DNA of 64,000 nucleotides. It comes from Pelecanus crispus. Taxonomy: Eukaryota; Chordata; Aves; Pelecaniformes; Pelecanidae. Both the position numbers and the translations under genes were made by a program. Positions within the stretch are counted from its first letter, which is position 1, and every line of letters starts with the position of its first letter. Location of the stretch: contig NC_134675.1 in assembly GCF_030463565.1 (NCBI RefSeq), positions 13,785,862 through 13,849,861 of the forward strand. The letters are read 5' to 3'. This document shows positions 34,068 through 44,084 of the stretch, piece by piece. The notes under the pieces are model-generated. The model did no database searches and was not told the origin of the DNA. It saw only the letters and a list, made by a program, of their open reading frames with translations.

Positions 34068-34530
34068 AAGAAAAGGGGGGACTGTGAAGAAAATACAAAT
34101 TTAAGACACTTAATAGGATGAACTTTACCCTCGTTTCGGTGAGCTTTCCATTAACTCAAGGAGGGGAAACACTGAAGCACGAAAGCTCAGCTAGTTACAA
34201 CAACCTTGCCTGATAACAAACCCATGGAAACCAGTTCTGAGCATGTAGCAGACAAAGGATGAAAACCAGCCCAGACCACTGTCTCTGATCACACAGCCAC
34301 GCGAAGGAAACCCTACTGTGCATGCAAACATTAAGGACTGATTGGCTGACTGTAGATAAGCTTAAGACTGTAATTGGGCAATAGCCCACCTGTATATTCT
34401 ATATAACCTGTGTGTTACTAATGATTAGGGTCCCTCAGAACTAGGCTGGGGCACCGCATGCACACTGCAGTAAAGAATTTCTCTTTGGAATTCTGTATTT
34501 CAAGTGTTGGCAATAAAGAATCCCATAACA
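34068..34530 (+). mobile_element. Class I ERV 3' LTR (448 bp) with polypurine tract
   Basis: The purine tract AAGAAAAGGGGGGA (about 34,068-34,081) is followed by the LTR at 34,083-34,530: start TGTGAAGAAAATACA, end AATCCCATAACA. A TCTATATAACC TATA box lies near 34,398-34,408 and AATAAA at 34,512-34,517. It pairs in family, not in insertion event, with the minus-strand 5' LTR at 23,276-23,711. Confidence 0.9.
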
Positions 34531-35052
34531 CTGTACTCTCCTTAGCCTTCCTTTTGCTGCCAGTGTGCTTATAGTAGCTCTTCTTGGTGCCCTTCACATC
34601 CCTCACTAGTTCCAACTCCAGCTGAACTTTGGCTTTCCTGACTCCATTCCTACGTGTGCAGGCAATATCTTTGTATTCCTCTCAAGTAGCCTGTCCCTGC
34701 TTCCACCTTCTATGTTTGAGCTCTGTCAGGAGCTCCATGTTCATCTGTTCTGCCACACTTGCTCAGCTTTCTGCACATTGGAACAGACAATTCTTGTGCT
34801 CTGAGGAGGCTGTCCTTGAAGATCACCCAGCTCTCCTTGGCTCTTCTGCCCTCCAGGGCAGTTTCTTCCAAGCAGGTCCCCAAACGGGTTAAAATCTGCT
34901 CTTCTCAAGTCCAGGGTTGTAATTCTACTGTTTGTCTTGCTCACTCCTCTCAGGGTTTTAAACACTACAGTCTCATGGTCACTGCAGCCAAGGCTGCCCT
35001 TGACCTTCACATCATCCAACAGTTCTTCCCTGTTTGCAACTAGCAGGTCCAA
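34531..35052 (-). mobile_element. CR1 endonuclease segment, antisense
   Basis: Antisense CR1 from the endonuclease-RT linker back into the endonuclease. The frame 34,741-35,052 carries MDLLVANREEL and the catalytic GCSDHETVVF block of APE-type endonucleases. Both ends are abrupt: the left abuts the class I LTR, the right abuts a 50-bp LTR-2 scrap. Confidence 0.85.
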
Positions 35053-35100
35053 CGTTGCTGATTGGCTCAGCTTTGGCCATCAGCAGGTCCATCTTGGATT
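35053..35100 (-). mobile_element. LTR-2 scrap
   Basis: About 48 bp (GTTGCTGATTGGCTCAGC ... GGTCCATCTTGGA) matching the U3 part of LTR-2 copy T near 33,160-33,213. Truncated on both sides. Confidence 0.6.
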
Positions 35101-36084
35101 CAGAAAATCATACTTTATTTCTAACTATATAGCAGGGATGCTTGCTCACCAGTAGTAAATGGTGATATAGGTTAATAATTTAAACATTTACTAAGCACAC
35201 CCTCTATTAATGGTTCTTTCAAGTTTATAATCAAAATATTAAGAGAAAAAATGCTGATCCTCCTATTCTTGAGAATAAATCATTCTGACATTTGAAAAAA
35301 ATGTGTCCTAAAACTCTTTCAGGAGATATCAAAGAGAACTGTAAAACTAAAAGACATAACAACAAATATGTGGAACGAATCCTCCAGTAATTTCAGTGTT
35401 AGTGACTTCCCAAGGCAGAGGTAGTGTCTGAGTAGCTAATAGTCCTCAGTAGATTTTTCTTCCATGAATATATGTAATTGCATTTGAACCCAAAGGAACT
35501 TGGCTGTGGTAAGGAGTTTCATGGTTTAACTACTCATTGTGAAGAAGTACTTCCTTTTGTTCTGAACCTGCTAGTTTCATTCCATAGCCCTAGTCTTAGG
35601 GGAGAGAGAACAGTTTTCTTCTCCATTCAGGATTTTATAGTTTTTCTTCATATCTTGCCCTTAACATTTCCCTGACTCTGAAAACTTCTATAGTTATAAA
35701 ATATTTGTAGCCAAGCAATTTGTGTATATTGTTTTTACTTTTAGTGATTTGTGCAGTTACAGTACTAGGCTGTTCTCTTTCCAAAAGACAATTGAACTGA
35801 ATGTCTGCTGTTTATACCAGTGATGGTTAATTTTTGACCCACTGAGTATATCTGACTCTCCAGAAGAATTAATCTAGCATTTCCTGATCCCCAAGATCTA
35901 CACTGGAAAATGGTTTGAGACCTTATAAAGACTGCAGAGACTGGCTACCTAAACAACTTGTCACACAACTGGAAGCATATGTTGTGTGGCCAAAATGGGT
36001 GTCCCTCATGACTAGGCATGCACCACCACATAGCTGAAATGCATGCCTTCTAGTCATTTGGTAGGGGAATGATTGGGATATTGT
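35101..36084. other. Mostly unassigned, with an ancient CR1-like relic
   Basis: No gene recognised. At about 35,515-35,660 the sequence GTGAAGAAGTACTTCCTTT and its surroundings resemble the antisense of an old CR1/L3 3' coding end (the region before the VKHWNRLP block), heavily diverged. The rest has no identifiable feature. Confidence 0.4.
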
Positions 36085-36680
36085 CATGGGCAAGACAGTG
36101 TTGACTCAGAGAATTTATCTTAAAAAATATGTTAATTGGCAATAAATTAAATTTAATTATTAATTCAGGTATTGAGAAACAAAGATTACAAACAATTAAA
36201 CAAACACTTAGGGAAGACACCTTTCTTCCGCCTCCCCTAGGCTCAACTTCAGTCCAGGCACCTCTCTTCCCCGCTCCCTGGTCTCCACTGCCCTTATTTT
36301 TGCCATGTATTACACTCAGTCCCTTCAGTGAGGCAACAGGCGGTGCAGGATGTTTGGAACAGTGCATAGTGTTTTTTCTTCCGCTGCTTCTGGCTTTTTT
36401 ATTCATTTCCTCTGCTCTGGCATGGGCTGCAGCCCCTTTTGGGGGTATACCTGCTTTGGTGTGGCTTAGCCACGGGCTGTAGTCCCCTCAGAGGCGTACC
36501 ACCTCCTTTGGCATGGAACACCTCCTTCTGAGAGTGTCTCCAGCTGTGTCCCCAACAATGTCCCCTTCCTTGTGTCTCTTTCTGTTTTTCCTCACGCGTC
36601 CTCACGTCTCCTCCTGTGTCTCCTGCCCCTAGCTGCTACCACCCTTTGTTAAATATGTTTGTGCAGAGGTGTCATGTGTT
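36085..36680 (-). mobile_element. LTR-2-like divergent LTR, minus strand
   Basis: Shares with LTR-2 the AATAAATTAAATTTAATT region (36,142-36,160), Trp/Pro-rich repeat units (36,415-36,540), the CTCACGTCTCC...AGCTGCT segment, and a TTAAATATGTTT promoter area near 36,650. Overall similarity is patchy, so it is an older or related family. It ends at the CR1 junction at 36,681. Confidence 0.5.
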
Positions 36681-37202
36681 CCCCTGGTTGAGTACTGCAT
36701 GCAGTTCTGGGCCCCACAATTTAAGAAGGATGTTAAGATCTTTGAATGTGTCCAGAGGAGGGCAACAAAGCTGGTGAAAGGGCTGGAAGGCATGTCTTAT
36801 GAGGAGCAGCTAAGGACTCTGCGTTTGTCTAGTTTGGAGAGAAGGAGGCTGAGGAGCGACCTCATTGCTCTCTACAGCTTCCTGAGGAGGGGAAATGGAG
36901 AGGGAGGTGCTGATCTCTTCTCCCTGGTATCCTGTGATAGGATGCATGGGAATGTTTCAAAGCTGTGTCAGGGGAAGTTCAGACTTGACATTAGGAAGCA
37001 TTTCTTTACTGAGAGGGTGGTCAAACACTGGAACAGGCTTCCTAGAGAGGTGGTCGATGCCCCATGCCTCTCTGTTTAAGAGGCATTTGGACAATGCCCT
37101 TAATAATATGCTTTAAATTTTGGTCAGCCCTGAAGTGGTCAGGCAGTTGGACTAGATGATCGTTGTAGGTCCCTTCTAATTGAACTATTCTCTTCTCTTC
37201 TC
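36681..37202 (+). mobile_element. CR1 LINE 3' end, sense
   Basis: 5'-truncated CR1 carrying the last 130 codons of ORF2 ([15 protein letters not shown] ... [13 protein letters not shown]; open 36,669-37,079), a 3' UTR and a tail of TTCTC/TTCTT units (37,185-37,202). The tail and UTR (GGTCAGCCCTGAAGTGGTC) match the subfamily at 15.3 kb rather than the copy at 1-1,218. It abuts a 59-bp stump of an ERV-A LTR, so it may have arrived there by deletion. Confidence 0.9.
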
Positions 37203-37689
37203 TAGCATCATACAAGTTACTTATGAAGAAAACTAACTCCATCCCAGCCAAAACCAGTACATTCTCCACCCCTTATTCCATACTGTTTACGTCATACTCA
37301 GGTCCTACACTATCCAATACATCATCATTAACCACCCCCTCTTCCCATCCTTTGATATATACACTGATATCATTCCCTTAGTCTATGGGCCAGCCCTGTA
37401 AAATGTTCATAAAATGCCAATAAAATGTCCATTGAATTAATTTAGTCCATGCCTTTGGGCTCCATCTGTTATGGGGTCACTCAGGAAAGGAGAGATGGTG
37501 TGTTTTTTTTGATTGTTGCACACTGAAGCCACCTCAAGTTGCACCACCACTGCACTTGCCTGGTTCCTCATGAGATTCAGTCTTCATTGGTTCGGGTCAG
37601 TCCTGTTATAATACATTTGACATATGGCAACCACAATAGTGGTGACATACAGCATCATATAACACTGCCATCATAGATTAATGGCATCA

Positions 37690-38500
37690 TACGACTCAAA
37701 TCATGGGTTATTTTCACCGAAAATCAAATTCCCTTGAGGTACACATAGGACTTCCCCATCCTTCCACATTACCCACCAAGTACACCCAGGTCCTTGAGCA
37801 AAAGTAATCCCATGAATGAGTTTGCCTTTCCCAAGGAAGGAGTAACCCAGACTTTCCCAACCAGTTGTGTACTACAGGAACCTTATCTCCTTCTACAGTA
37901 CATAAAGTTTGGGCATACACAGGCAGTTTGGGCAGGGCCAGCTCGATTGGCAGATCCCCTGGTGTTGACTAACCAGGTGGCTTTTGCTAAATGTGTATCC
38001 CAATGTTTGAATGTCCCACCACCCATTGCTCTCAGGGTAGTCTTTAACAGTCCATTATATCGTTTGATCTTCCAAGAGGCTGGTGCATGATAGGGGATGT
38101 GATATACCCACTCAATGCCATGCTCCTTGGCCCAGGTGTCTATGAGGCTGTTTCGGAAATGAGTCCCATTGTCTGATTCAATTCTTTCAGGGGTGCTGTG
38201 TCACCATAAAACTTGCTTTTCAAGGCCCAATATTGTATTCCGGGCAGTAGCATGGGTCACAGGGTATGTTTCTGACCATCCAGTAGTCGCTTCCACTATT
38301 GTAAGCATGTGGTTCTTGCCATGGTGGATTCATGGTAGTGTGATATAATCAATCTGCCAGGCCTCCCCATATTTATATTTCAGCCATCGTTCACTATACC
38401 AGAGAGCTTGTTTGATTATGGTGCATGTTTCACACTCATGAATAACCTGTGCAATACTGTCCATAGTTAAGTCCACCCCTCGATCACGAGCACATCTATA
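37690..38500 (-). pseudogene. ERV-A integrase, copy C
   Basis: Integrase domain, read leftward: HDASGHQGRD ... CETC (zinc-binding, 38,440-38,530), then GEAWQIDYI with the first catalytic Asp (about 38,350). The frame then closes with a stop at LP-stop. The second Asp (DNGTHF complement, about 38,160) and Glu regions follow in a broken frame, down to the PQGNLIFG end near 37,725. Inactive. Confidence 0.8.
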
Positions 38501-39480
38501 TGTTGCATCTCTTCCTTGATGGCCTGAGGCATCATGGGCCCACAAAGCTATAAATAATTCACCCTTATGTTGCCAGTCCAAATCCACCTGAGCTACTTCA
38601 ATCTTAGCAGCCTGATCCACCTGCTGGTTGTTTTGATGTTCTTCAGTGGCCTGACCCTTGGGTATGTGAGCATCTACGTGACATACTTTTACAACCAGGT
38701 TCTCTACCCGGGCAGCAATATCTTGCCACAATGGGGCAGCCCAGATGGGTTTGCCTCTGTGCTGCCAGTTGCTCTGCTTCCATTGCTGCAACCACCCCCA
38801 CAGGGCATTTGCCACCATCCATGAATCAGTATAGAGATAAAGGACTGGCCACTTTTCTTGTTCAGCAATATCTAAAGCCAGCCATCAGTAAACAGGGCAT
38901 ATTGCTTCTCGTTTTCTGGTAATTTGTTATACAGTGGGGCCTCTTCAGCACAAGTCACCTCCTCTAGCGACACTAAAGTTTCAGCCCTCTGGCCAGTCCA
39001 TGATCACTTCCAAGATTCCTGGGAGGTCAGGGTTTCCCATTTAAGCCCATTGTGTGATTAGTGCAACCCACTTACTCCACAGAGCATCAGTTGCATGATG
39101 TGTAGAGGGGACCCTCCCTTTGAACATCCAGCCCAGCACCGGCAGTCGGGGTGCCAGCAGGAGCTGTGCTTCAGTACCAACCACTTCCGAAGCAGCTCGA
39201 ACGCCTTCATATGCTGCCAATATCTCCTTCTCAGTTGGAGTATAGCGGGCTTCGGATCCTCTGTATCCCCGACTCCAAAACCCTAGGGGTTGACCTCGAG
39301 TCTCCCCTGGTGCTTTTTGCCAGAGGCTCCAGGTGGGGACATGGTCTCTGGCTGCAGTGTAGAGCACATTTTTTACATCCTGCCCTGCCCAGACTGGCCC
39401 AAGGGCTACTGCATGAACTATCTCCCATTTAATTTGTTCAAAGGCTTGCTGCTGCTCAGGGCCCCATTCAAAGTCATTCT
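38501..39480 (-). pseudogene. ERV-A RT connection and RNase H, copy C
   Basis: 39,041-39,799 is open and runs from RT (FLGIKWQDGRRQIP) through the connection to ALITQWA, where a Gln codon is now a stop. RNase H loses about 130 bp near 38,880, between the KQYALFTD region and DIAEQEKWP, which removes DGSCHLVG. The second half (MVANALWGWLQQW, VDAHIPK) is open to 38,330. Confidence 0.82.
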
Positions 39481-40205
39481 TCTTCCGGGTCATCTGATAA
39501 AGAGAGCTTATGATCAGACTGTAATTTGGAATATGCATTCTCCAAAATCCCACAACGCCTAAGAAAGCTTGTGTTTCCTTTTTGCTAGTTGGTGGGGACA
39601 TAGCTGTTATTTTGTGGATCACATCCATTGGGATCTGACGACGTCCATCTTGCCATTTTATTCCTAAGAAGTGGATCTCCTGTGCAGGTCCCTTGACCTT
39701 ACTTTGTTTTATGGCAAACCCAGCTTTCAGAAGAATATGAATTATTCTTCCCTGACACAATGCTGTCATCAATGTATTGCAGGTGTTCAGGGGCTTCACC
39801 CTGTTCCAGTGCTTTCTGGATCAGTCCTTGGCAAATGGTGGGGCTGTGTTTCCACCCCTGGGGCAGTCGATTCCAGGTGTATTGGACACCCCTCCAAGTG
39901 AAAGCAAACTGTGGCCTGCACTCTGCTGCCAAAGGACTTGAGAAAAAGGCATTGGCAATATCAGTTGTGGTATACCACTTGGCTGCCTTTGACTCCAGTT
40001 CGTATTGGAGTTCTAGCATGTCCGGTACAGCAGCACTCAGTGGCAGTGTAACTTAATTCAGGCCATGATAGTCCACTGTTAGTCTCCACTCCCGATTAGA
40101 CTTTTGCACTGGCCATATGGGACTGTTAAAGGGTGAGCGAGTCTTGCTGATCACTCCTTGGCTCTCCAGTCATCAAATCAGCTTATGAATGTGAACCAGG
40201 GAGTC
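39481..40205 (-). pseudogene. ERV-A reverse transcriptase, copy C
   Basis: RT fingers and palm, read leftward: SPIWPVQKSNREWRLTVDY (about 40,090-40,140), then LELQYELESKAAKWY, LPQGWKHSP, and the catalytic YIDD (about 39,762-39,773). The frame 39,699-40,019 is open to YIDDSIVSGK, then about 30 bp are missing and the frame shifts before ILLKAGFAIK. Ile at YIDDI and Trp of VWG are also changed. Confidence 0.85.
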
Positions 40206-41273
40206 TCAGTTGATGTGATATTGCCACTGGTGTACTGTTGTAGTAGCAATCGGCACCTGTTGTTCTTTGACCCTCAGCAACCCAATAACAGAGGTTTCCT
40301 CTGAGAGACCAGGCAAGGTGGACAGGTGTTTAATTTCCTCCATCTCCACGGCAGCTATACCAAAAGCCCACCGGTACCCTTTTGGGTCCTTGAAATACCC
40401 TCTCCTAAGGTAATCTATGCCAAGGATGCACAGGGCCTCTGGGCCAGTCACAATGGGGTGCTTTTGCCAGTCATTCCCAGTTAGGCTTACCTCAGCCTCC
40501 AACACAGACAATTCTTGGGATCCTCCCATCACTCCAGAAATACAGATTGATTGTGCCCCTTTGTAATCTGATGGCATTAGGGTACACTGTGCACTGGTGT
40601 CCACTAGAACCTTATACTCCTGTGGGTCTGATGTGCCAGGCCATCGAATCCACACAGTCCAGTAAACCCGATTGTCCCTTTCCTCCACCTGGCCAGGTGC
40701 AGGGCCCCTCTGTTCCTGGTCGGAGTCTTCATTACTTGATTTTTGTAACCGCAAAACAGAAGTCCCTTCATCAGGGTCAAAAGTACAATCAGCCCTTCTA
40801 CTCTGCTCAACAGACACTGGAGCAGTAATTTTCCTGCATGGATCCCTTTTGGCTGTTGTTTTTCCTTGCAGTTCCTGTACCCGAGCTTCTAATCTCCAGG
40901 TAGGTTCACCATCCCACTTCCTCATGTCCTCCCACTGGGCACGCAGGAAGAACCACAGGGTGGCATGTGGTGTGTGCCACCGGTACCCTTTCCCTTGAGC
41001 AGAAAAAGTGTGGCTTTTAATAGTTGAAATATTTGTTGGTATGGGCAAGGAAGAAGACATATTCTCTTTGAATTGCTGGAACTGTTGGAACAGTCTCTCC
41101 ACAGCTGAGACGCAGGCCCGTAGGGAGGAAGACACATTCTCTTCAAATTGCCGGAGTTGGCTAGCCAATCCAGCCACAGTTGGTGCCTCTGTGTCTGTCC
41201 AGTTCATTATCACCAGGGTGCTGGTGTATGATGTCAGTGCAGTTTGTACAAACTTTTGCCACATGGACCACAT
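40206..41273 (-). pseudogene. ERV-A Gag C-terminus fused in frame to protease, copy C
   Basis: 355 codons open. It begins in Gag (MWSMWQKFVQTA), continues through a helical region and a LWFFLRAQWEDMRKWDGEP block, then runs without a stop into the retroviral aspartic protease. VLVDTSAQCTLMPSDY holds the active-site Asp-Thr-Ser in place of the Asp-Thr-Gly of copy D, and LGIDYLRRG is the distal hydrophobic-Gly-like part. It ends at the RT boundary. The absence of a stop or frame change between gag and pro is notable. Confidence 0.8.
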
Positions 41274-41643
41274 GCACTGGATTTCATCCGCGTCTTTGGA
41301 TGCCTGGTTATTGGTTGCTATAGATCATCTCCACCACGGCTAATTCCCTCAGATACTGGATACGTCCCTCAGTGGTGGTCCACTTGCCTCAGTAATTTAC
41401 AAGATCTTCCTTGAAGGGATACCTTTCCTTCATGCTCGACAGGAGGCGCCTCCAGAGGCTGCGGACTGTTGCCCCTTTTCCAATCCCTTTGTCAATGGTC
41501 TTATCCCTAGCAAGAGATCCCAGCTGCCAGGCTTCCTTAACCTCTGTTTCCTGGCCCAAATATCCCAGCATCAGAGCAACCAGCTTGCTTGGTTGACGGC
41601 TGAAGTCTTTTTACATACCTCACAGCTCACTCAAGGATAGGGA
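41274..41643 (-). pseudogene. ERV-A Gag capsid-like region, copy C
   Basis: Frame 41,389-41,571 gives LGYLGQETEVKEAWQLGSL ... SLWRRLLSSMKERYPFKED, aligned to residues after SLSELRDMRKNFSR in copy D. A TGA (CGA in copy D) separates this from the upstream 304-codon frame, so both were once one Gag reading frame. Confidence 0.72.
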
Positions 41644-42558
41644 TCAGGTGGTTTCTGACTCATTTATGATTTCAGTCTCTTCTCCCTCCTGTTCTTGTGA
41701 CTGCCCTGCTGCAGAACAGGCTGCCTCTTCTGATTCTTTCTCCCTTACTAAACAAGTTGACCTCCTCTTCCATTGTTTCTTCTTGACTATCGGGGCAACA
41801 GATATAGTTGAGGGCTGGGTCTCTGGTTTAGCCACAGTGTCTGTTTCTATGTCTTCAGATCCAGAGACCCTCTCTTCTCCTTGAGGGTGCTGAATAGTGC
41901 TTGGTAGGCATAGGCCAGGCCCCAGCACAGTGCGAGAAGTTCTGTCTCTTTGGCATAGCCAGGGCCAGGGCATCTTTTTTTTCAAACATTTTATCACTTC
42001 ATCAGGATCTTGCACTTGTTCGGGAGTGAAGTTCCAGACCATCGGTGACAACTGTTCTAGGTATCTGCCCATATTCTCCCACATGCTTTGCCACCCATAC
42101 CCACACTGCCTTGGGGCATATCCCTGGGTGATATTCCTAAATAGTTGGTTAACCTTAGAAAAAGCCCAAAAAATATTCTTGAGAAGTACTGATAGGAGTA
42201 TTTTGGTTACCCAAAGATGTTCAAGATAATGAAGACTTATTCTAACAAGGGAGAAAATATCTACCCCACAGGAGAAGGGGAAGGTGCCATTCTGTGTTTC
42301 CTCCACCGAATGCCTCTTAGAGGAGAAAAGGGAAAAAGTGTAATTGTTAACTGTCTCCATGAGATGGTTCCTGAAGTACAGGGAAACCATCAGTGCAAGG
42401 CCCAAATACCAGATTAGGCTCAAGGCCAGTGCTTTTATCATAATTTTCCCAGGCAAAACACCACCAAGTGCTACACAGCACAGCAAACTGCAAAAGCTAA
42501 AACCAGCCTTTAACAAGCTCTCAAATTTGATGTACAGCAAAAAAAGGGAGCATTGCAT
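41644..42558 (-). CDS. ERV-A Gag N-terminal region with two hydrophobic segments, copy C
   Basis: A 304-codon open frame starting 136 bp after the primer site. The N-terminus has no Met-Gly myristoylation signal. Instead it has two strongly hydrophobic stretches (about residues 17-36 and 42-62, the second IKALALSLIWYLGLALMVSL) with few charges, typical of membrane helices. Next comes a charged/aromatic domain conserved in copy D (YAPRQCGYGWQSMWENMG; WNFTPEQVQDPDEV, about residues 143-195). The C-terminus is acidic and Ser/Glu-rich. It ends at a TGA that is CGA in copy D. Alternative reading: a separate membrane accessory protein. No expression evidence. Confidence 0.65.
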   Translation of the reverse strand: MQCSLFLLYIKFESLLKAGFSFCSLLCCVALGGVLPGKIMIKALALSLIWYLGLALMVSLYFRNHLMETVNNYTFSLFSSKRHSVEETQNGTFPFSCGVDIFSLVRISLHYLEHLWVTKILLSVLLKNIFWAFSKVNQLFRNITQGYAPRQCGYGWQSMWENMGRYLEQLSPMVWNFTPEQVQDPDEVIKCLKKKMPWPWLCQRDRTSRTVLGPGLCLPSTIQHPQGEERVSGSEDIETDTVAKPETQPSTISVAPIVKKKQWKRRSTCLVREKESEEAACSAAGQSQEQEGEETEIINESETT

Positions 42559-42693
42559 GGATCAGATAAACCAATGTTGAGAACAGATAAGTCAATATCA
42601 TGACCAGCAACTGTTAAACAGATATAATAATTATTATTATAAGTTCCCTCCAATATACTCCGGTCAAATCTGTCATTATCTCAAGCCTTTCAA

Positions 42694-42711
42694 GCCCCAC
42701 GTTGGCCCCAA
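42694..42711 (-). promoter_or_regulatory. Primer-binding site, tRNA-Lys(CUU)-like
   Basis: The plus strand GCCCCACGTTGGCCCCAA is close to the tRNA-Lys(CUU) 3' end: 15 of 18 positions by my comparison, the first 12 identical. It sits eight bases inside the 5' LTR end. Confidence 0.65.
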
Positions 42712-42718
42712 AATGGAC

Positions 42719-43571
42719 TGTCATGGTTTAACCCCAGTAGGTAGCTAAACACCAAACAGCCACTTGCTCGCTCCCCTCCCCCCAGTGGTATGGGGAAGAG
42801 AATCAGAAGGGCAAGTGTGAAAACTCATGTGTTGAGATAAATACAGTTTAATAGGTAAAGCAAAAGCTGCGTGCACAATGGTCTGAAATGCAAGGTCTGT
42901 ACTCTGCTTCTTGCCTTCCTCACTCCCCTCAGGATCTTGAGCTCCACTCAAGTCAAGGCTGCCACTGATTTCCACATGCTCAGTTAGTTCTCCCTTGTTC
43001 ATGAGCAGCAGATCCAGCTGTGCATCCCCACACAGCTGTGCAAGCACCACACAGCCACTCCCTGACTTCCCCATCCCAGTGGGATGGGGGAGAGAATCAG
43101 AAAGGTAAAAGCATGAAAACTCGTGAGTTCATATAAGACAGCTTAATAAGAAAAAAAAAAAACAAACAAAGAAAAGAAAAACCAAGGAAAACAAGTGATG
43201 AAAAAAACCCAACAATTGCTCACCACCAGACAACTGATGTCGAGCTGGTCCCTGAGCAATGGCCACCCCAGCAAACTCCTCCCCTAGGTTTTATTGCTGA
43301 GCATGACGTCATATGGTATGGAATATCCCTTTGGTCAGTTGGGGTCCAATGTCCCAGCTGTGTCCCCTCCCAACTTCTTGTGCACCCCCAGCCTACTCAC
43401 TGGCAGGGCAGTGTGAGAAGCAGAAAAGGCCTTGACTCTGTGTAAGCACTGCTCAGCAATAATGAAAAAATCCCTGTATTATCAACATTGTTTTCATTAC
43501 AAATCCAAAACATAGCCCTATACTAGCTACTATGAAGAAAAATTAACTCTATCCCAGCCAAAACCAGTACA
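42719..43571 (-). mobile_element. ERV-A 5' LTR of copy C, interrupted by CR1 sequence
   Basis: Start (minus strand) TGTACTGGTTTTGGC at 43,571; end AAACCATGACA at 42,719. At 853 bp it is about 280 bp longer than other copies. The U5-like end occurs twice (42,719-42,895 and 43,036-43,140), with about 140 bp of antisense CR1 endonuclease between them (GGATCTTGAGCTCCACTCA ... GAGCAGCAGATCCAGCTG). A perfect TGACGTCA lies at 43,304-43,311. Subfamily related to the LTR at 60,571. Confidence 0.82.
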
Positions 43572-43575
43572 ATCT

Positions 43576-44017
43576 TGTACTAGGGGAGCCCAGAACTGGA
43601 CAGAGTACTCCAGGTACGGCCTCAACAGTGTTGAATAAAGGGGAGGGATCACCTCCCTCGACCTGCTGGCAACACTCATCCTCATGCAGCCCAGAATACC
43701 ATTAGCCTTCTTTGCTGCAAGGGCACATTGCTGGCTCATGTTCAACTTGATGTCCACTAGGACCCCCAAGGTCTTCTCTGCAGAGGTACATTCCAGCTGG
43801 TCAGCCCTCAGCCTGTACTGGTGCCTGAGGTTGTTACTCCCTAGATGCTGGGTGTGACACTTCTTGTTGAACTGCATGAGGTTTCTGTCAGCCCGTTTCT
43901 CCAGCCTGTTGAGGTCCCTCTGGAGGGCAACACAATGGTGTATCAGCCACTCCTCCCAGTTTTGTGTCATCTGCAAACTTTCTGAGGGTACTCATTGCCC
44001 AATCACCCAGGTCATTA
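43576..44017 (-). mobile_element. Long antisense CR1, left part (RT thumb to motif C)
   Basis: Frame 43,530-43,976 reads [19 protein letters not shown] to the thumb ([12 protein letters not shown]). It stops abruptly at the 5' LTR of copy C. Its right end (AATGACCTGGGTGATTGGG in reverse) continues, after 2.3 kb of inserted CR1 pieces, at 46,319. Confidence 0.85.
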
Positions 44018-44084
44018 GAATCATAGAATCATTTAGGTTGGAAAAGACCTTTAAGATCATCCAGTCCAACCATTAACCTAACAG

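Larger units (their letters stand above)
37203..43571 (-). mobile_element. ERV-A provirus C, near complete, minus strand
   Basis: Layout on the minus strand: 5' LTR 43,571-42,719, primer site 42,711-42,694, gag 42,558 to about 40,900, protease, RT, RNase H and integrase to about 37,700, a 3' non-coding part, and a stump of the 3' LTR (37,203-37,261) cut by CR1. Compared with the provirus at 52-59 kb it has deletions in RT (after YIDD, near 39,740) and in RNase H (about 130 bp, near 38,880). There is no env. Class III (ERV-L)-like by pol resemblance. Confidence 0.9.

Noticed and set aside
37203..37261. Separate short insertion next to CR1
   Set aside because: It matches the first 59 bp of the ERV-A LTR and continues into the ERV-A purine-tract region, so it is the stump of the 3' LTR of copy C.
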